Of a stretch of DNA of 64,000 bases, positions 21,696-34,839 are shown one piece after another (positions within the stretch are counted from its first letter, which is position 1; the number at the start of each line of letters is the position of its first letter). The notes beneath the pieces were generated by a model that made no database searches, was not told the origin of the DNA, and saw only the letters and a list, made by a program, of their open reading frames with translations. The stretch is from Siphonodentalium dalli (Eukaryota; Mollusca; Scaphopoda; Gadilida; Siphonodentaliidae), in the NCBI GenBank assembly GCA_032622095.1, contig CP136063.1, forward strand, positions 142,015,450 to 142,079,449, in the 5' to 3' direction. The position numbers and the translations under genes are program-made.

Positions 21696-23183
21696 AGCTC
21701 AACTTTACTTTGTAAAGTTTGAGCTATTGCCATGGCTTGGTATCCGTCGTGCGTGTGTGTGTGCGTGTGTGATGCGTCAATAATTTCCTTTAGCACGGGC
21801 TACAGTTCATACCTTTGGTCCGATTATTATGAAATTTGTCATGGATGTTGACATTGACATGTAGATGGGAACGAGTCATTTTGGGGTCATTCTGAAAAAA
21901 AACATGGCTGCCATCGACCATCTTGGATTTCAAAATTCAATCCATTAGCACGGGCTACAGGCCGTACTGTTTGTCTTATTGTCATGAAATTTGTCACGAA
22001 TGTTAACAATGACATGTAGATGGGAACGAGTCATTTTGGGGTCATTCGGCTGAAAAACATGGCCTCCAGCAGCCATCTTGGATTTTACTCTTTGTATGAC
22101 TAAATCCTTTAGCACGGGCTACAGGTTGTACCTTTAGTCTGATCATCACAAAATTTGTCATGAATGTTAATAATGACATGTACTGTAGATGGGAACGAGT
22201 CATTTTGGGGTCATTTGGCCGAAAAACATGGCCGCCAGCAGCCATCTTGGATTTTACTCTTTGTATGACTAAATCCTTTAGCACGGGCTACAGGTTGTAC
22301 CTTTAGTCTGATCATCATAAAATTTGTCATGGCTGTTGAAATTGGAATGTAAATGGGAACGAGTCATTTTGGGGTCATTCGGACAAAAAACATGGCCGCC
22401 AGCGGCCATCTTGGATTTCAAAATTGAATCCATTAGCATGGGCCACAGGTCGTACTGATCATCATGAAATTTGTCATGGATGTTAATATTGACATGTTGA
22501 TGGGAACGAGTAATTTTAGGGTCATTTGGCCAAAAAACATGGCCGCCAGCAGCCATCGTGGATTTTACTCTTTGTATGACTAAATTCTTTAGCATGGGCT
22601 ACAGGTAGTACCTTTAGTCTGATCGTCATAAAATTTGTCATGGCTGTTGAAATTGGAATGTAGATGGGAACGAGTCATTTTGGGGTCATTCGCACAAAAA
22701 ACATGGCCATCAGCAGCCATCTTGGAATTTACTCTTTGTATGACTAAATTCTTTAGCACGGGCTACAGGTCGTACCTTTATTCTGATCATCATAAAATTT
22801 GTCATGAATGTTGATAATGACATGTAGATGGGAACGAGTTTGGGATCATTTGGCCAAAAAACATGGCCGCCAGCAGCCATCTTGGATTTTACTCTTTGTA
22901 TGACTAAATTCTTTAGCATGGGCTACAGGTCGTACCTTTAGTCTGAACGTCATAAAATTTGTCATGGATGTTAACGATGACATGTAGATGGGAACGACTC
23001 ATTTTGGGGTCATTCGGGCGAAAACATGGCCACCAGCAGCCATCTTGGATTTTACATTTCTCTTCATGTCTATAAACTAGTATTAGACATTCAACTTTCC
23101 ACATTCCTAATCACTCCATTGACTGTAATACATTAAATTATTCCCTTTCCAAGTTGAGATACAGTGTCATTGACACTTTCATT
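21696..23183 (+). mobile_element. Hairpin-capped core-repeat element, complete (AGCTCAACTTT family)
   Basis: Starts with a hairpin (AGCTCAACTTTAC pairing with GTAAAGTTTGAGCT), followed by a CGTGTGTGTG microsatellite and GATGCGTCAATAATTTCC. Eight core monomers follow (AACATGGC positions about 21905, 22060, 22229, 22393, 22540, 22704, 22864 and 23027). The tail carries AAGTTGAG and a 3' hairpin GTGTCATTGACAC plus TTTCATT. AGCTCAACTT at the start and AAGTTGAG near the end are inverted. The layout matches pearl/HINE-type non-autonomous Helentrons of bivalves. Length 1,488 bp, sense to SF3B6, no coding capacity. Confidence 0.82.
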
Positions 23184-23389
23184 CAAACTAGCTGGCGACT
23201 TGGTGAATTTTGATAGGCGTAACACAGGTTATTGAATATAAAGCATAGGAAGGCAGTGTAATTCATAGAAATTGATGACAAGTGGTGAAAATTTCAACTT
23301 AATGCATATTTTGGTGTGTTTATCTTTGGTTAATTTCCCGACATGGTGAGTTTGAACCATTATCCTGCCAAATATTAGCCATATAGTAT

Positions 23390-24110
23390 TTTTTTAATAT
23401 TTTTATTCAGAACATTTTTACTTTCATCATACAACAATAGTGTTATTCAACAGTATAATATTTTCTCATATATATGAACATACATGTATAAATGTCATTT
23501 GTATGTATAGAGAAACAGAGTATATTGCGAGTAATCTTTAGAGAATCAGTTCATTTGAGAAATGTGGATACTTATAATCACTTTATATTTCTGAACTGTC
23601 GTGGGGAAAGTTATTAAATCCATATTATGAGCATGTTTGAGTAATAGGTTCACTGAGAAGTAAATATTTCCTAGTTTTTAATTGCTAAGAATTGCTTACA
23701 GAGCTTTCCATCGTTCCCCATATTTTTGACCATGCATACCTAAGACAATATACTCTGGTTTTAGTTCTAATATAATATCACACTTTTCTTTTAACTTATG
23801 CTGGAGTTGAAGCAGAACTGATTTGGAATTAGGGCAATCCCAAAAGAGATGTATAATTGTTTCTTTTATATTCCCGCAAAAAGAGCATAATTCTGTTTCT
23901 GACAGTTTATGTCTTGATTAATTTTGTATTGAAAACTTATCAGACCTGTATCATCTGTAATATGATATGGGTTCCTGTATATTTGTTTCCAGTCCAAATC
24001 ACATAAGGCTATTCCAAGTCTATTAGACCATTTTTCTTGAATGTGAGAGGGTGGTTCAGCACATTGTCTAAGAAAGATTGGGTAAAAATCTTACAGGGTT
24101 TTAAGGCTTT
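23390..24110 (-). pseudogene. L1/Tx1-type ORF2 C-terminal remnant, minus strand
   Basis: On the minus strand the frame reads EKWSNRLGIALCDLDWKQIY, then DDTGLISFQYKIN. After a frame change it continues LSETELCSFCGNIKETIIHL and FWDCPNSK. The C-x2-C-x8-H-x4-C arrangement around CSFCG...HLFWDC is the cysteine motif at the C-terminus of L1/Tx1-clade ORF2 proteins. A further stretch (PEYIVLGMHGQKYGERWKAL) precedes a stop, and AT-rich 3' sequence runs to about 23390. Several stops show decay. Confidence 0.75.
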
Positions 24111-25214
24111 CCATATAGTATTACCCGTATAAAACTGATTAAATAGGGAGAGAACCGACTCGGATCAGGAGAGAACCCAAATAAATATAAAAATTCACAG
24201 TTTTCGTCGTTGTTATGACTCACACAATGGAATTTTCGTTATTATTACGCTCATTGGGGCCACCGATTGTGAGGGGAATGGAAAATTCAATTGAATTATC
24301 AGCTAGATGGTTCAAAAATTGCGTTTTAACTGTCAAAAAGTCGCGAAAATGTATAATTGCGATTATAAGGAACTGTCACAAATCAGTCAAGAACCATCAC
24401 AAACCGGCGATAGAACAACTTCCAATGTAACAGTTCCTACACAGTGAGTCAATAGGTGGTCTGAATTCTGGCTATAATCACAGACACGGGTGAGTTTGGC
24501 ATTCGCCGCGATGACAACTCAGAAGAGTGCATGACCGTTCACATCAAAACAGGAACAAAATGTTTAATTACAAATAAAAACAATTAAAATATTAATAATT
24601 GTTACCAATGTATTTATCCCAATCCAATTAATAAACTACAGGAATTCAACATGAGACCTCCATCTGAGGAAGGGATTTTGATGTTATACAACATTATCCT
24701 GAACTCAACTGTAGAGACACTAGTTACCAAGGAAACCATGCATAACATACGAGGGCATGACGCAACACTTGTTTACTTCTACAGGTTTTTTTTATGCCGG
24801 CTTATAGATAAGAGGTCATTGAGGTCACTGGCTGACATGATATCAGTTTGAATACTGGTGATTAGCAGTCACTACATTGAATAGTTGTTAATTGGTGAAC
24901 AATGGGGATGTTGTAAACACACTACACTATATAATGGGTCTCGTTGGGCTATTTTACATACCGGTAATTATTTCAATTCATTCGATATATAATAACTTAC
25001 TTGATATATACTTAAGACGGATAAATGTGGTGAATGCAGTCAACTGCGTAATTATGTGTCAGGTGACATGTACTTTCGGGGTTTATACCTGTGTTAGGCA
25101 GGACCTGGCTGTATATCATCAAATTTGTGTTTGATTACACTTTCCCCATGTTTACTGGTCATTTATTCAACAAAACAGTGTTATATTTAACACAGTTTAT
25201 TGAAGAAAAACAAG
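24111..25214. other. Intron 1 stretch without recognised feature
   Basis: Contains only short open frames with no recognised domain. Confidence 0.45.
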
Positions 25215-25334
25215 CACCTGATTATTATTTAGACAATCGGAAATGCCGATGTTGAAACCCGAGTACCGATTGTCATCCGATGGGCCACAATCGGCCGATT
25301 CCGATTGTCGTTTCCGATCATCAGCTCATCACTA
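25215..25334. mobile_element. Solo hAT-like terminus
   Basis: Ends, read as reverse complement, with TAGTGATGAGCTGATGATCG, a hAT-like TIR, preceded by repeated CCGATTGT/CCGATTCCGAT phrases as subterminal repeats. No matching left end or duplication of the following ATTTAGGC was found, so the element is truncated. Confidence 0.4.
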
Positions 25335-25412
25335 ATTTAGGCTACCCTATTTTTAGTTTTTCTTTGCTTGCTGTTCTATTTTCACATTTTAAAAGATGTT
25401 TCTATATTATAG

Positions 25413-25531
25413 GTTAGGCTACCACCAGAAGTAAATCGGACGTTATACATCAGGAACCTACCTTATAAAATAACTGGTGATGAAATGTATGATATATTTG
25501 GAAAGTATGGGGCAATTCGTCAAATAAGAGT
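25413..25531 (+). CDS. SF3B6: SF3B6 coding exon 2 (RRM, first half)
   Basis: Encodes [20 protein letters not shown] followed by [20 protein letters not shown]. It carries RNP2 (LYIRNL). The tyrosine at residue 20 corresponds to human Tyr22, the residue that contacts the branch adenosine. Differences from human include Ile-to-Thr before LYIRNL and Pro-to-Ala in GKYGAIRQ. The acceptor is TATTATAG and the donor GTGAGT; the exon ends in phase 2 (GT of the valine codon), completed by T in exon 3. Conservation of the whole RRM half argues for an active gene and not a pseudogene. Confidence 0.95.
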
Positions 25532-27304
25532 GTGAGTATGTTATTACAGAGGCATACTGGTATAGTATTATCCATCACTTAACTAACACTTTTTCTGATT
25601 GGGCAAAGCCATTACATGATAATCCGGGAAAATGTCACATTGGACTCCCAAAAGATTGAGTCCAATATGACTTTTTTATCGGGACACCATGACATCACAA
25701 ACTAACTCTATTGCCAAATTAATTGGTGAAATTGTGATGCGTGCAATTCTCTGGTGGATTTAACAGACCTTTCACATCCACATTGAGTTTTTTTCTTCTT
25801 CCTATTAGTCCACCATCAACAGGCTAATTTTTTTTTCACTTCCCTGTTTACTGTTGCAAATCCAGCATTCTGATGATCAAATACAGGCTTTTATAGAGAA
25901 TCAAGTGCCAACAAATTCCAAAAATAACCACAAAAGTTTTATCACCAATATTTGGATAAACATAAAATGGATAATAAAAATATCATTATACAATGTTGTT
26001 GTACTCGTCCAGGTTGTGGTGAAAGTGATAATTGACCCAACATGGCTTGTCTCGTCCAATGACCTGGATTCAAACAAGAAAAACACATACTTTACACACA
26101 CTGTATAATAACTTAATAATCTTCAAGTCTCAACTTAAACCTAACACCTGAGTTTGACGTCACATGACATGATTTAAATCAATCAAAGTCCTTCCTTTCA
26201 AGTTCCACTGCGCGAATGCATAATATGAGTGTAAATACAACAATATCTCATCAAGAGTTTATTTTCAGCAATTTTAAGACTGTTTAAAGTCATTAGCTTC
26301 ACTCCCGGTGGGTATATATTTCATGTCAGACAGAACTGTATCCGATATACCATAAGAAAGGTCATAAAAAACTAGAAATAAAACCCCAAGGTTGCATATT
26401 ATTGATGCGGTATTCGCCCCGTATTAAATTGTTGAAAACTGCGGTCAGAGTAAGAAATCTTCTCAGATACAACCACATTTTCGGCGCGAATCATCGCGTG
26501 GAGGTCATGGAATTATATTCGGAAGAAATCGGAACCGCCCGAAAAACGACGATCGGCTGGCACGCACGGTTAAGAGAACAGCCAAAACAATAGCCGACAT
26601 GTCGATAACCGAAAGTAGATTCAACAAAACACAAACTAGATAATGTGATTATGTCTTGATTTTTGCATCGATATCTCATGTTTTCTAATTGAAATGTCGA
26701 GAATTAATTGGCAACTAACAAAGTGTACACACTGTGTATATGTTATATATGGATTGTTTGCAAATTTAGGCGTGAATGGGTATTCGTGCACAGCATGCAA
26801 AATACGATTGGCACACCTCCGAACCGATCAGCTGATCCAGGTCGTCCGCCATGCTTCTCATCGATTGAAAATAAACAAATCGGGGAATTCCTGCCCTTCT
26901 TATCAAACGTCAACACATTTGGTCGAATTTAAGATGAAGTTATCTGCAATGGCATTATTGACTTATGTAAATGGAAATTATTAGCAATATTTCAAACGCA
27001 GAGAGTGCATGAACCACCGATCGATCTATAAATTATAATAGCCCAATCGGGCTGAACTAGATCGATTGGTCTTCCTGGCATAGTGGTTGCTGCTGTAAGA
27101 GAGGGAACTCTAAATTTCTTAAATATTAAAATTTTGTTTGTTTTCAGATTTGTACAAGTTTATAATGAATATTACTAGTAAAAAAATATACCATTAATTG
27201 TCTTTCATTAGTTTCAAAATAAATGAGAATTTTTTTTAATTGGTAGAAACAGCTGGTCGAAAGAACAATTTAGAGTACTCCCCTTATCCCAGATTCACTT
27301 TATA
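25532..27304. other. Intron 2, proximal part without recognised feature
   Basis: No mobile element or gene recognised. A few open frames of 60-96 codons (such as 26402-26593 and 26694-26984, + strand) lack known domains and splice context. Confidence 0.45.
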
Positions 27305-27421
27305 GTAGCTAATTACACTTAAGCATAAATTATTTATGCTTAAGCATAATTAACTTACGATCAGCGTAATACATTTGAATTACGCTTGAGTGTAATTGGG
27401 TTCATCAGCTATCTCACCTCT

Positions 27422-27745
27422 ATGGGAGGAAGCCAAATTAACATTTAATAAATAATTGAGCTAAAGCCCCCCCCCCCCCCCCACAATCAAGGAATCTCTA
27501 ATTACACTTAAGTGCAATAAGAAGATTCCTTATTGCGCTTAGAGATTCCTTATTGCGCTTAAGTGCAATACGATATTCCTTTTTGTGCTTAAGTGCAATA
27601 AGATATTCCTTATTGTGCTAAGCGCAATTAGATATTTCCTTATTGAACTTAATCGCAATTATATCTTCCCTTATTATATCGCTTAAGCTCAATTATATCG
27701 CTTAAGCTCTATTATTTATTAAATGTTAATTTGGCTCCCCATATA
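27422..27745. mobile_element. Fold-back TIR element related to the CTTAAG family
   Basis: The left end reads TATGGGAGGAAGCCAAATTA and continues into ACATTTAATAAATAAT. The right end is the near-exact inverse, ending GGCTCCCCATA. Flanks CACCTC and TACCTC agree in five of six bases, compatible with a 6-bp target duplication. The interior has a poly-C run and AGTGCAATAAGAGATTCCTT-type repeats. Confidence 0.65.
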
Positions 27746-28180
27746 CCTCATGTATATTGGTATAACCTGATGTAGGTTACTGGCATTAGTAATGCGGTTG
27801 CATCCATTTCAGCTTGAGGGGAGTTCAATGAGAGTGTATATGAATTACGTTTAAGCGTACTTCATTTACGCTTAAGCGCGGAACTCATTTACACTTAAGC
27901 ATAATTAATATGAATAATGCTTAAGCAAATACCTAACTCCAACTGATTTCCTCTGTCTGAATAATTGAGTCCATCTCATAGTATATGGGGGAGTCTAAAC
28001 CGATGTTTGATTGATGTCTTATTGCCAGAGTAAATTTGAGTTTAGAGGAAATTGCATGGGAGACAGCCTTTTCAAATATATTATTTATTAGTGTAAATCA
28101 ATTGCGCTCAAGCGCAAAAAATATGTGTCTAATAATATATTTGCGCTTTAGCATAAAATTGCCATAAATGTGATCTATTA

Positions 28181-29020
28181 TATGGGAGGCCCTTTTCACA
28201 TTTATTATTTATTTACGCTTAAGCGCAAATAACCTCTATCATTTGCAATTAAGCAAATAGATCATATTTGCGCTTAAGCGCAAATCATTTGCACTTAAGC
28301 GCAAATAAAAATCAATATGCAATGATCCCCCCTGAATTAATTTTACATGGCACAGGCCTAAACACATCACTAAAGTTGATATAGCCCCACCATATGAGGG
28401 AAACAATCCCCCAGAAACCCCCAAGATCTGTTTTATGACCATGGAAATGATATAGATCTGTGTAGGATATGTCTCTTTTATAAAATATACTATATCTCTG
28501 GGATGGCGACACAAATTCTTGGGGACAGGGATGCTGATATTATGAAAATAGGGGTTTTTCCCCAACTTCAAGTCAATGAGTACACCATATGAGGGAAGCA
28601 AACCCCAGTAACCCCTAATTCCCTATTTATGGCCATGGAAATGGTATATATCTGTGCAGGAAATAATAAAATATACATGAGCTCTGGGAGTGAGGCACCA
28701 AATCTTGGGACACCAGGGACAGAGATGCTGATATGCATATGGAAATATGTTTTTTCTTCAACTTCGAGTCTGTATGGGGCTATTACTATGGGCCCATGCT
28801 AATATAATATGAGATGGACTCGATCATTCACATGAGAGGGATGTAATGGAGTGTTAGGTATTTGCGCTTAAGCGCAAATAAATTGATAGACACATATTTG
28901 TGCTTAAGCGCAAATGATTTACGCTTAAGCACAAATATTTGCGCTTAATGATTTATGCTTAAGCACAAATATTTGCGCTTAAGCGCAAATAAATAATAAA
29001 TGTGAAAAGGGCCTCCCATA
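28181..29020. mobile_element. TIR element with palindromic CTTAAG arrays, copy 1 (840 bp)
   Basis: Ends are TATGGGAGGCCCTTTTCACA and its reverse complement. Palindromic TTTGCGCTTAAGCGCAAA arrays lie just inside both ends. The central part contains a diverged direct repeat (CATATGAGGGAA... and ...CCATGGAAATGATATAGATC type phrases, twice). Flanks CTATTA and CTATTT suggest a 6-bp target duplication with one change. An inverted copy lies at 37487-38279. No transposase is encoded. Confidence 0.82.
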
Positions 29021-29460
29021 CTATTTCCGCTAAAGCGCATATGATTTGTATTTAAGTATAAATGATTTGCTCTTAAGTGCAAATGATTTACACTTAAGCG
29101 TAAATGATTTGCGATTAAGCAGAATCAGAATAAATGTGAAAACGGCTTCTCGTATAATCGCTTAAGCATAATTCATTTATGATTAAGTGTAATTAATCTA
29201 TCAATGAAAATAAATGACCAGTGAGCTTAAGCGTAAATCAATTACGCTTAAGCACACTTTAATCAATTACGCTTAAGCACACTAGTCATATTTCTATTAC
29301 TCATAGGAGTAATGCTTTATCTACATCATACGGTTAAGCGTAAGTGAAGTACGCTTTATATGTGTGCATTACACCTGAGTGTAATACATTACGCTTAATT
29401 GTAATTCACTTACGCTAATGTGCAATTAGCTAATACATGTGAAAAAGGCTTTCCATTATA

Positions 29461-30551
29461 GTTATCATCCATCAGAATGAATAGTGCTTACTAAAGCTTG
29501 ACAACAGAATTTGCCATTAAAAACATTTCATGGCCAATGAGTAGTCGAAAATCTACGGGATACTAAAGATATACAATGTATAGTCAATTTTGGACTAGGC
29601 CAATGAGCTAACAAATGTTCTGTACTGGCATATTGAATACCAATTATTTGTACTATTGTACAGGTATAATGTAATTAAACAGTTTTGAGTTACAAAAGTA
29701 AGACAACTCTTTCTGCACGGTACTGTGCTTGCGGCCAGATTGATGTAAAAATTCGGTCAATGCGCTTACAATTTTCTATAAATAGTAACATTTTGGAATT
29801 ATTACCTCTCGATCACTGTTCGATTATAATCTTTGCCACTAACTCGGCCAATGTTCTTCCGTTTGTGATTTCACGCAACAATTCCCTTTCTATTCCTTCC
29901 CTGTCGAATTGACTACCGATTGCGATGTCAATTTGTTTTTCGCTTTAATATTCTGATGTGCATGACGCTATTCCAGCGAACGGTCATCCTCCCTAGAAGC
30001 CATTTCTGAGAACGAAACCCGATTCAATGCCAATCGAGTCGGAAGTGCTCGGGCATTTCCGTGACTGAACAAGACAACGCATCGGTTTGTATTTTCGTGT
30101 TATTATGGTGAGATTAATCGGGACGATTGATGAATATAAATAGTTAGCCGAATGGCCGTATAATGTGTACAAACTGACTTCAGGATGGGGGATTTCGTGT
30201 ATCTGAGTTATTTTATTCACTCTTCCCACAGAATGACGCAGGGAACTCAATTGTGAGGTTCAATTTACGTTTCACATCACTTTAACACGATAACATGAAT
30301 GATAGTCAACAAATTTCTCTTCCACAACAAAACATGTACATGTATCTAGCAAAATTTTTTAACCAATTTGAATTTTCTGACAGGTGCTCTGGTTTAAGAA
30401 AAAAAAATACGGACGGCCTATAGCTGGATATAGCTGTTAAAATAGTCACATCAGCTAAAACCGCCAAAAAATGGAAAGAATATTATATAACAGACAGATG
30501 TTGTTCTGATACCAATCATAAATATTGCATGTCATGTTTGTACGCTTTGTT
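29461..30551. other. Intron 2 stretch without assigned feature
   Basis: Both strands of about 29680-30250 stay open longer than neighbouring sequence. On the minus strand a frame beginning KQIDIAIGSQFDREGIEREL near 29940 runs through one stop. This may be decayed coding of a mobile element, but I recognise no domain. Confidence 0.35.
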
Positions 30552-32867
30552 AGCTCAACTTTACTTTGTAAAGTTTGAGCTATTGCCATTGGCTTTATCG
30601 TCTGTCGTCCGTGTGTGTGTGCGTGATGCGTCAACAATTTCCTTTAGCATGGGCTACAGGTCGTACCTTTGGTTGGATCATTATGAAATTTGTCATAGCT
30701 GTTGACATTGACATGTAGATGGGAACAAGTCATTTTGGGTTCATTCGGGAAAAAAACATGGCCGCCAGTGGCCATCTTGGATTTTAATATTCAATCCATT
30801 AGCACGGTCTACAGGTCGTACTGTTCGTCTGATCATCTTGAAATTTGTCATGGATGTTAATATTGACATGTAGATGGGAACGAGTAATTTTGGGGTTGTT
30901 CGGCCAAAAAACATGGCCACCGGCAGCCATCTCAGATTTTACTCTTTGCATGACTAAATTCTTTGGCACGGCCTACAGGTCGTACCTTTGGTCGGATCAT
31001 CATTTTGGGGTCATTCGGCAAAAAAACATGGCCACCAGCAGCCATTTTGGATTTTACTCTTTGTATGACTAAATCCTTTAGCACGGGCTACAGGTCGTAC
31101 CTTTAGTCTGATCATCATGAAATTTGTCATGAATGTTAACATTGACATGTAGATGGGAACGAGTAATTTTGGGGTCATTCGGCCCAAAAACATGGCCGCC
31201 GGCAGCCATCTCAGATTTACTCTTTGCATGACTAAATTCTTTGGCACGGCCTACAGGTCGTACCTTTGGTCGGATCATCATAAAATGTGTCTTGGATGTT
31301 AACAATGACATGTAGATGGGAACGAGTAATTTTGGGGTCATTCAGCAAAAAAACATGGCCGCCAGTAGCCATTTTGGATTTTACTCTTTGTATGACTAAA
31401 TCCTTTAGCACGGGCTACAGGTCGTACCTTTAGTCTGATTATCATGAAATTTGTCATGGCTGTTGAAATTGGAATGTAGATGGGAACGAGTCATTTTCGG
31501 GTCATTCGGACAAACAACATGGCTGCCAGCGGCCATCTTGGATTTCAAAATTCAATCCATTAGCACGGGCTACAGGTCGTACCTTTGGTCCCATCTTTAT
31601 GAAATTTGTCATGAATGTTGACATTGTCATGTAGATGGGAACGAGTTATTTTGGGGTCATTCGGCAAAAAAACATGGCTGCCGGCAGCCATCTTAGATTT
31701 ACTCTTTGCATGACTAAATTCTTTAGTACGGCTACAGGTCGCACCCTTGGTCGGATCATCATAAAATGTGTCATAGCTGTTGACATTGAATGTAGATGGG
31801 AACGAGTCATTTTGGGTTCATTCGGGAGAAAAACATGGCCGCCAGTGGCCATATTGGATTTCAATATTCAATCCATTAGCACGGGCGACAGGTCGTACTG
31901 TTTGTCTGATCATCATGAAATTTGTCATGGATATTAATATTGACATGTAGATGGAACGAGTAATTTTGGGGTTGTTCGGCCAAAAAACATGGCCACCGGC
32001 AGCCATCTTAGATTTTTCTCTTTGCATGACTAAATTCTTTGGCACGGCCTACAGGTCGTACATTTGGTCGGATCATCATCAATTTTTTCATGGATGTTAA
32101 CAATGACATGCCAGCAGCCATTTTGGATTTTACTCTTTGTATGACTAAATCCTTTAGCATGGGCTACAGGTCGTACCTTTAGTCTGATCATCATGAAATT
32201 TGTCATGGCTGTTGAAATTGGAATGAAATTGGGGTCATTCGGACAAACAACATGGCCGCCAGCGGCCATCTTGGATTTCAAAATTCAATCCATTAGCACG
32301 GGCTACAGGTCGTACCTTTGGTCCGATCTTTATGAAATTTGTCATGAATGTTGACATTGTCATGTAGATGGGAACGAGTTATTTTGGGGTCATTCGGCAA
32401 AAAACATGGCCACCAGCCACCATTTTGGATTTCAAAATTCAATCCATTGGCGCGGGCTACAGGTCATACTGCTCGTCTGATCATCATGAAATTTGTCAAG
32501 GATGTTAATATTGACATGTAGATGGGAATTATTCATTTTGGAGGAATTTGGCCAAAAAACATGGCCACCAGAAGCCATCTTGGATTTAACTCTTTGCATG
32601 ACTAAATCCTTTGGCGCGGCCTACAGGTCGTATCATTTGTCAGATCATCATGAAATTTGTACTGGATGTTAATAATGACATGTAAATGGGAACGAGTCTT
32701 TTTGGGGTAATTTGGCAAAAAAACATGGCTGCCAGCGGCCATCTTAGATTTTACTCTTTGCATAACTAGGCCTTTCAACTTTCCACATTCCTAATCACTC
32801 CATTGACTTTAACACATGAAATTATTCCCTTTCCAAGTTGAGCTACAGTGTCATTGACACTTTCATT
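30552..32867 (+). mobile_element. Hairpin-capped core-repeat element, complete (AGCTCAACTTT family), second copy
   Basis: Starts with the same AGCTCAACTTTAC/GTAAAGTTTGAGCT hairpin and a GTCCGTGTGTGTG microsatellite. About 13 core monomers follow (AACATGGC near 30759, 30914, 31029, 31193, 31356, 31520, 31675, 31836, 31990, 32253, 32407, 32562 and 32726). It closes with AAGTTGAGCTACA and the GTGTCATTGACAC hairpin plus TTTCATT. Some monomers have internal deletions (spacing 115 near 31029; one monomer near 32100 has lost its middle). Sense to SF3B6, in intron 2. Confidence 0.83.
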
Positions 32868-34839
32868 ATGTAAACAAACATAAAAAAACGTTACAGAACC
32901 ATGTTTATATAGATAAATTCTTGGAACTACCGGATTGTCCAATGAAAATGTTCCATTACGCTGTGATTTAGAAATGATCAGACAGAACACGTGTTCATAA
33001 TATAATTGTTCTTGCAAAGAGATGAATATTTTTAAATCCAGGTTTATTTTCTCCTTACCTACCGTATACATGTATATGGTAATACATACCAAATAAGGCA
33101 TTTAATACATGATAGTATTGTAAGTTGACACACCAAATTAGGGGTTTTACAACCGAGGCACAATGCATGCAAATCTAAATAAGGAAGTGATGCAATATTG
33201 TGACTCTGCAAATTCACTGTGCTTTTTGTGAGAAACTAAACAACACTCGACCTACATTTCCTCTGACCCAAAGCATGTTTTGTGAATAATATCGCATTCA
33301 TATCATCATTATACTACCGGTATACTATTAGTATATTCTTGAGCAAATTATCATAATTTGATAAATGTTCTAAATTATACCATACAGAGAGTCTATTATT
33401 GTGAAAACTTGAACAAACCTCAATTAACCTCCACGTATTTAGCTGTTAAACATCCCAAAGAACGAAGCAACATCTTCACACAAACGGTATCTCACCTCTA
33501 GATGGAAGCTAACCATTTATTTTCGATTTTCTATGAAAAACATGGCCACCCGCAGCCATTTTCAATTTTACTCTTTGCATCACTAAATCCTTTGGCACAC
33601 CTACAGGCCACATCCAATCATCACCAGACTTCATATGGAACCCCAGGGTGACCTCTAGATGGGAGCTGTTCTTCGTTATTATTCCCTTCAAAATTACAGT
33701 GGAAACAAATCGTTAAAACTTCACAGAAAGAACGTCTTTGTGATGATTGGGAAAGATGCACAACACACGATTCCACATTCAACAGATTTTGTCATGTTCA
33801 TCTAGATTATTCGCTATCCTCTCTGTGGAAAACCTGTCTCAAATACCCAAATTTCTCAGACGATTACCGCATCATAGCTCAACTAATTTGTTCACCTTCA
33901 GGAATTGTATTACAGAAATGTGAAATATGGCAGTCTGTATGCATATACTTGTCCAAAACAGTTAGAAATTTTCCTGGGAAATTTAACGGATCTGCCTCCT
34001 GAATATACAGATCTTGAGTCATATGAGGCTATTCACCTTTTCACTGTAAGTTGTACACGCTTATGGAGAGAAGCTACAATGTACATTCCGGAAAGCCAAC
34101 CATCCATAGACTCTCATTTTACACAAGAATACATAACTTAGATCAGGGAAGAATCCAGAGATAATTTGGGGTCACCTGTTTCCAGCAGAGGATATGTACC
34201 GGTATCCCAATATAACTTTAAAATACGACTTCTACACCGAACCAACACAGATAAAGACGCATATATTATAAATATGACATAATATTTCTGATTTAAAAAT
34301 TCAACATGCAAATGAAGGCTGTATTGCAACTGCAGATTTTTTATTTACATCGCATATTGTTGAATTGCCTTGAAAATTCAGGCTGACTCAATACTGTCCA
34401 CTAGGAATTGGGGTCATTTGGGCTTCTCAAGTTTGGGCGCCCATACCTGTAACAGGTATCAAAACAGCCCTGGAAATTTCCCTGACTTAGATGTGAATTG
34501 AAATATTATAACTTAGTCTGTAAATAAACACATGTGGACACAAAAACATAGCATTCATATAGTAAACTTGAAACTGACCACACATAGGTCCACACATTTC
34601 TGTGCTACATGCACCAGTTCTTGGTCTGCGATTCATCGATTCGGTGTCTGCGTGGGGTACATTATTGAATCTCATGGTAATTTCCCCATCTCGACTCATC
34701 GCCATCCAACAAATGATGCACCAGTCGCACGGAATCGATACTTATCCATCCTTACTTCAATATGATTCATGAAACGTCTGTGCCATCTTGTACTTTATGG
34801 TCTCCTGTACAGTATATATGTTGGGTTATCTGTATTTTT
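32868..34839. other. Intron 2 stretch, mostly unassigned
   Basis: A single decayed core-repeat monomer (ACATGGCCACCCGCAGCCAT, about 33510-33680) is the only repeat recognised. An open frame at 33905-34141 (+) is preceded by an AG and contains a possible GTAAGT donor at 34047, but its product has no recognised domain. Confidence 0.4.

Larger units (their letters stand above)
27305..29460. repeat. Cluster of palindromic CTTAAG-type repeats and related TIR elements
   Basis: The 18-bp palindrome TTTGCGCTTAAGCGCAAA and its variants (TTTACGCTTAAGCGTAAA, ATTATGCTTAAGCATAAT) recur dozens of times across this interval. Several element ends of the type TATGGGAGGCCCTTTTCACA or its reverse complement are embedded at about 28048, 28181, 29020, 29125 and 29440. 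This suggests a nest of related elements, of which the two best delimited are annotated separately (27422-27745 and 28181-29020). Confidence 0.75.

Noticed and set aside
20728-23104. Repeated minus-strand open frames with peptides such as GFSHTKSKIQDGCWRPCF
   Set aside because: Antisense readings of the 164-bp core monomer; the period is not a multiple of three, so frames break at each unit. Same at 31011-32281 and 56813-59465.
27305-29460. CRISPR array
   Set aside because: The repeats are palindromic and irregularly spaced with no unique equal-length spacers, and the context is eukaryotic.
29685-30250. Open frames on both strands, possible gene inside intron 2
   Set aside because: No domain recognised and the longest frame contains a stop; left as unassigned.
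33905-34141. Possible coding exon (AG before, GTAAGT within)
   Set aside because: The product resembles nothing I know and the splice-like words are common by chance in AT-rich introns.
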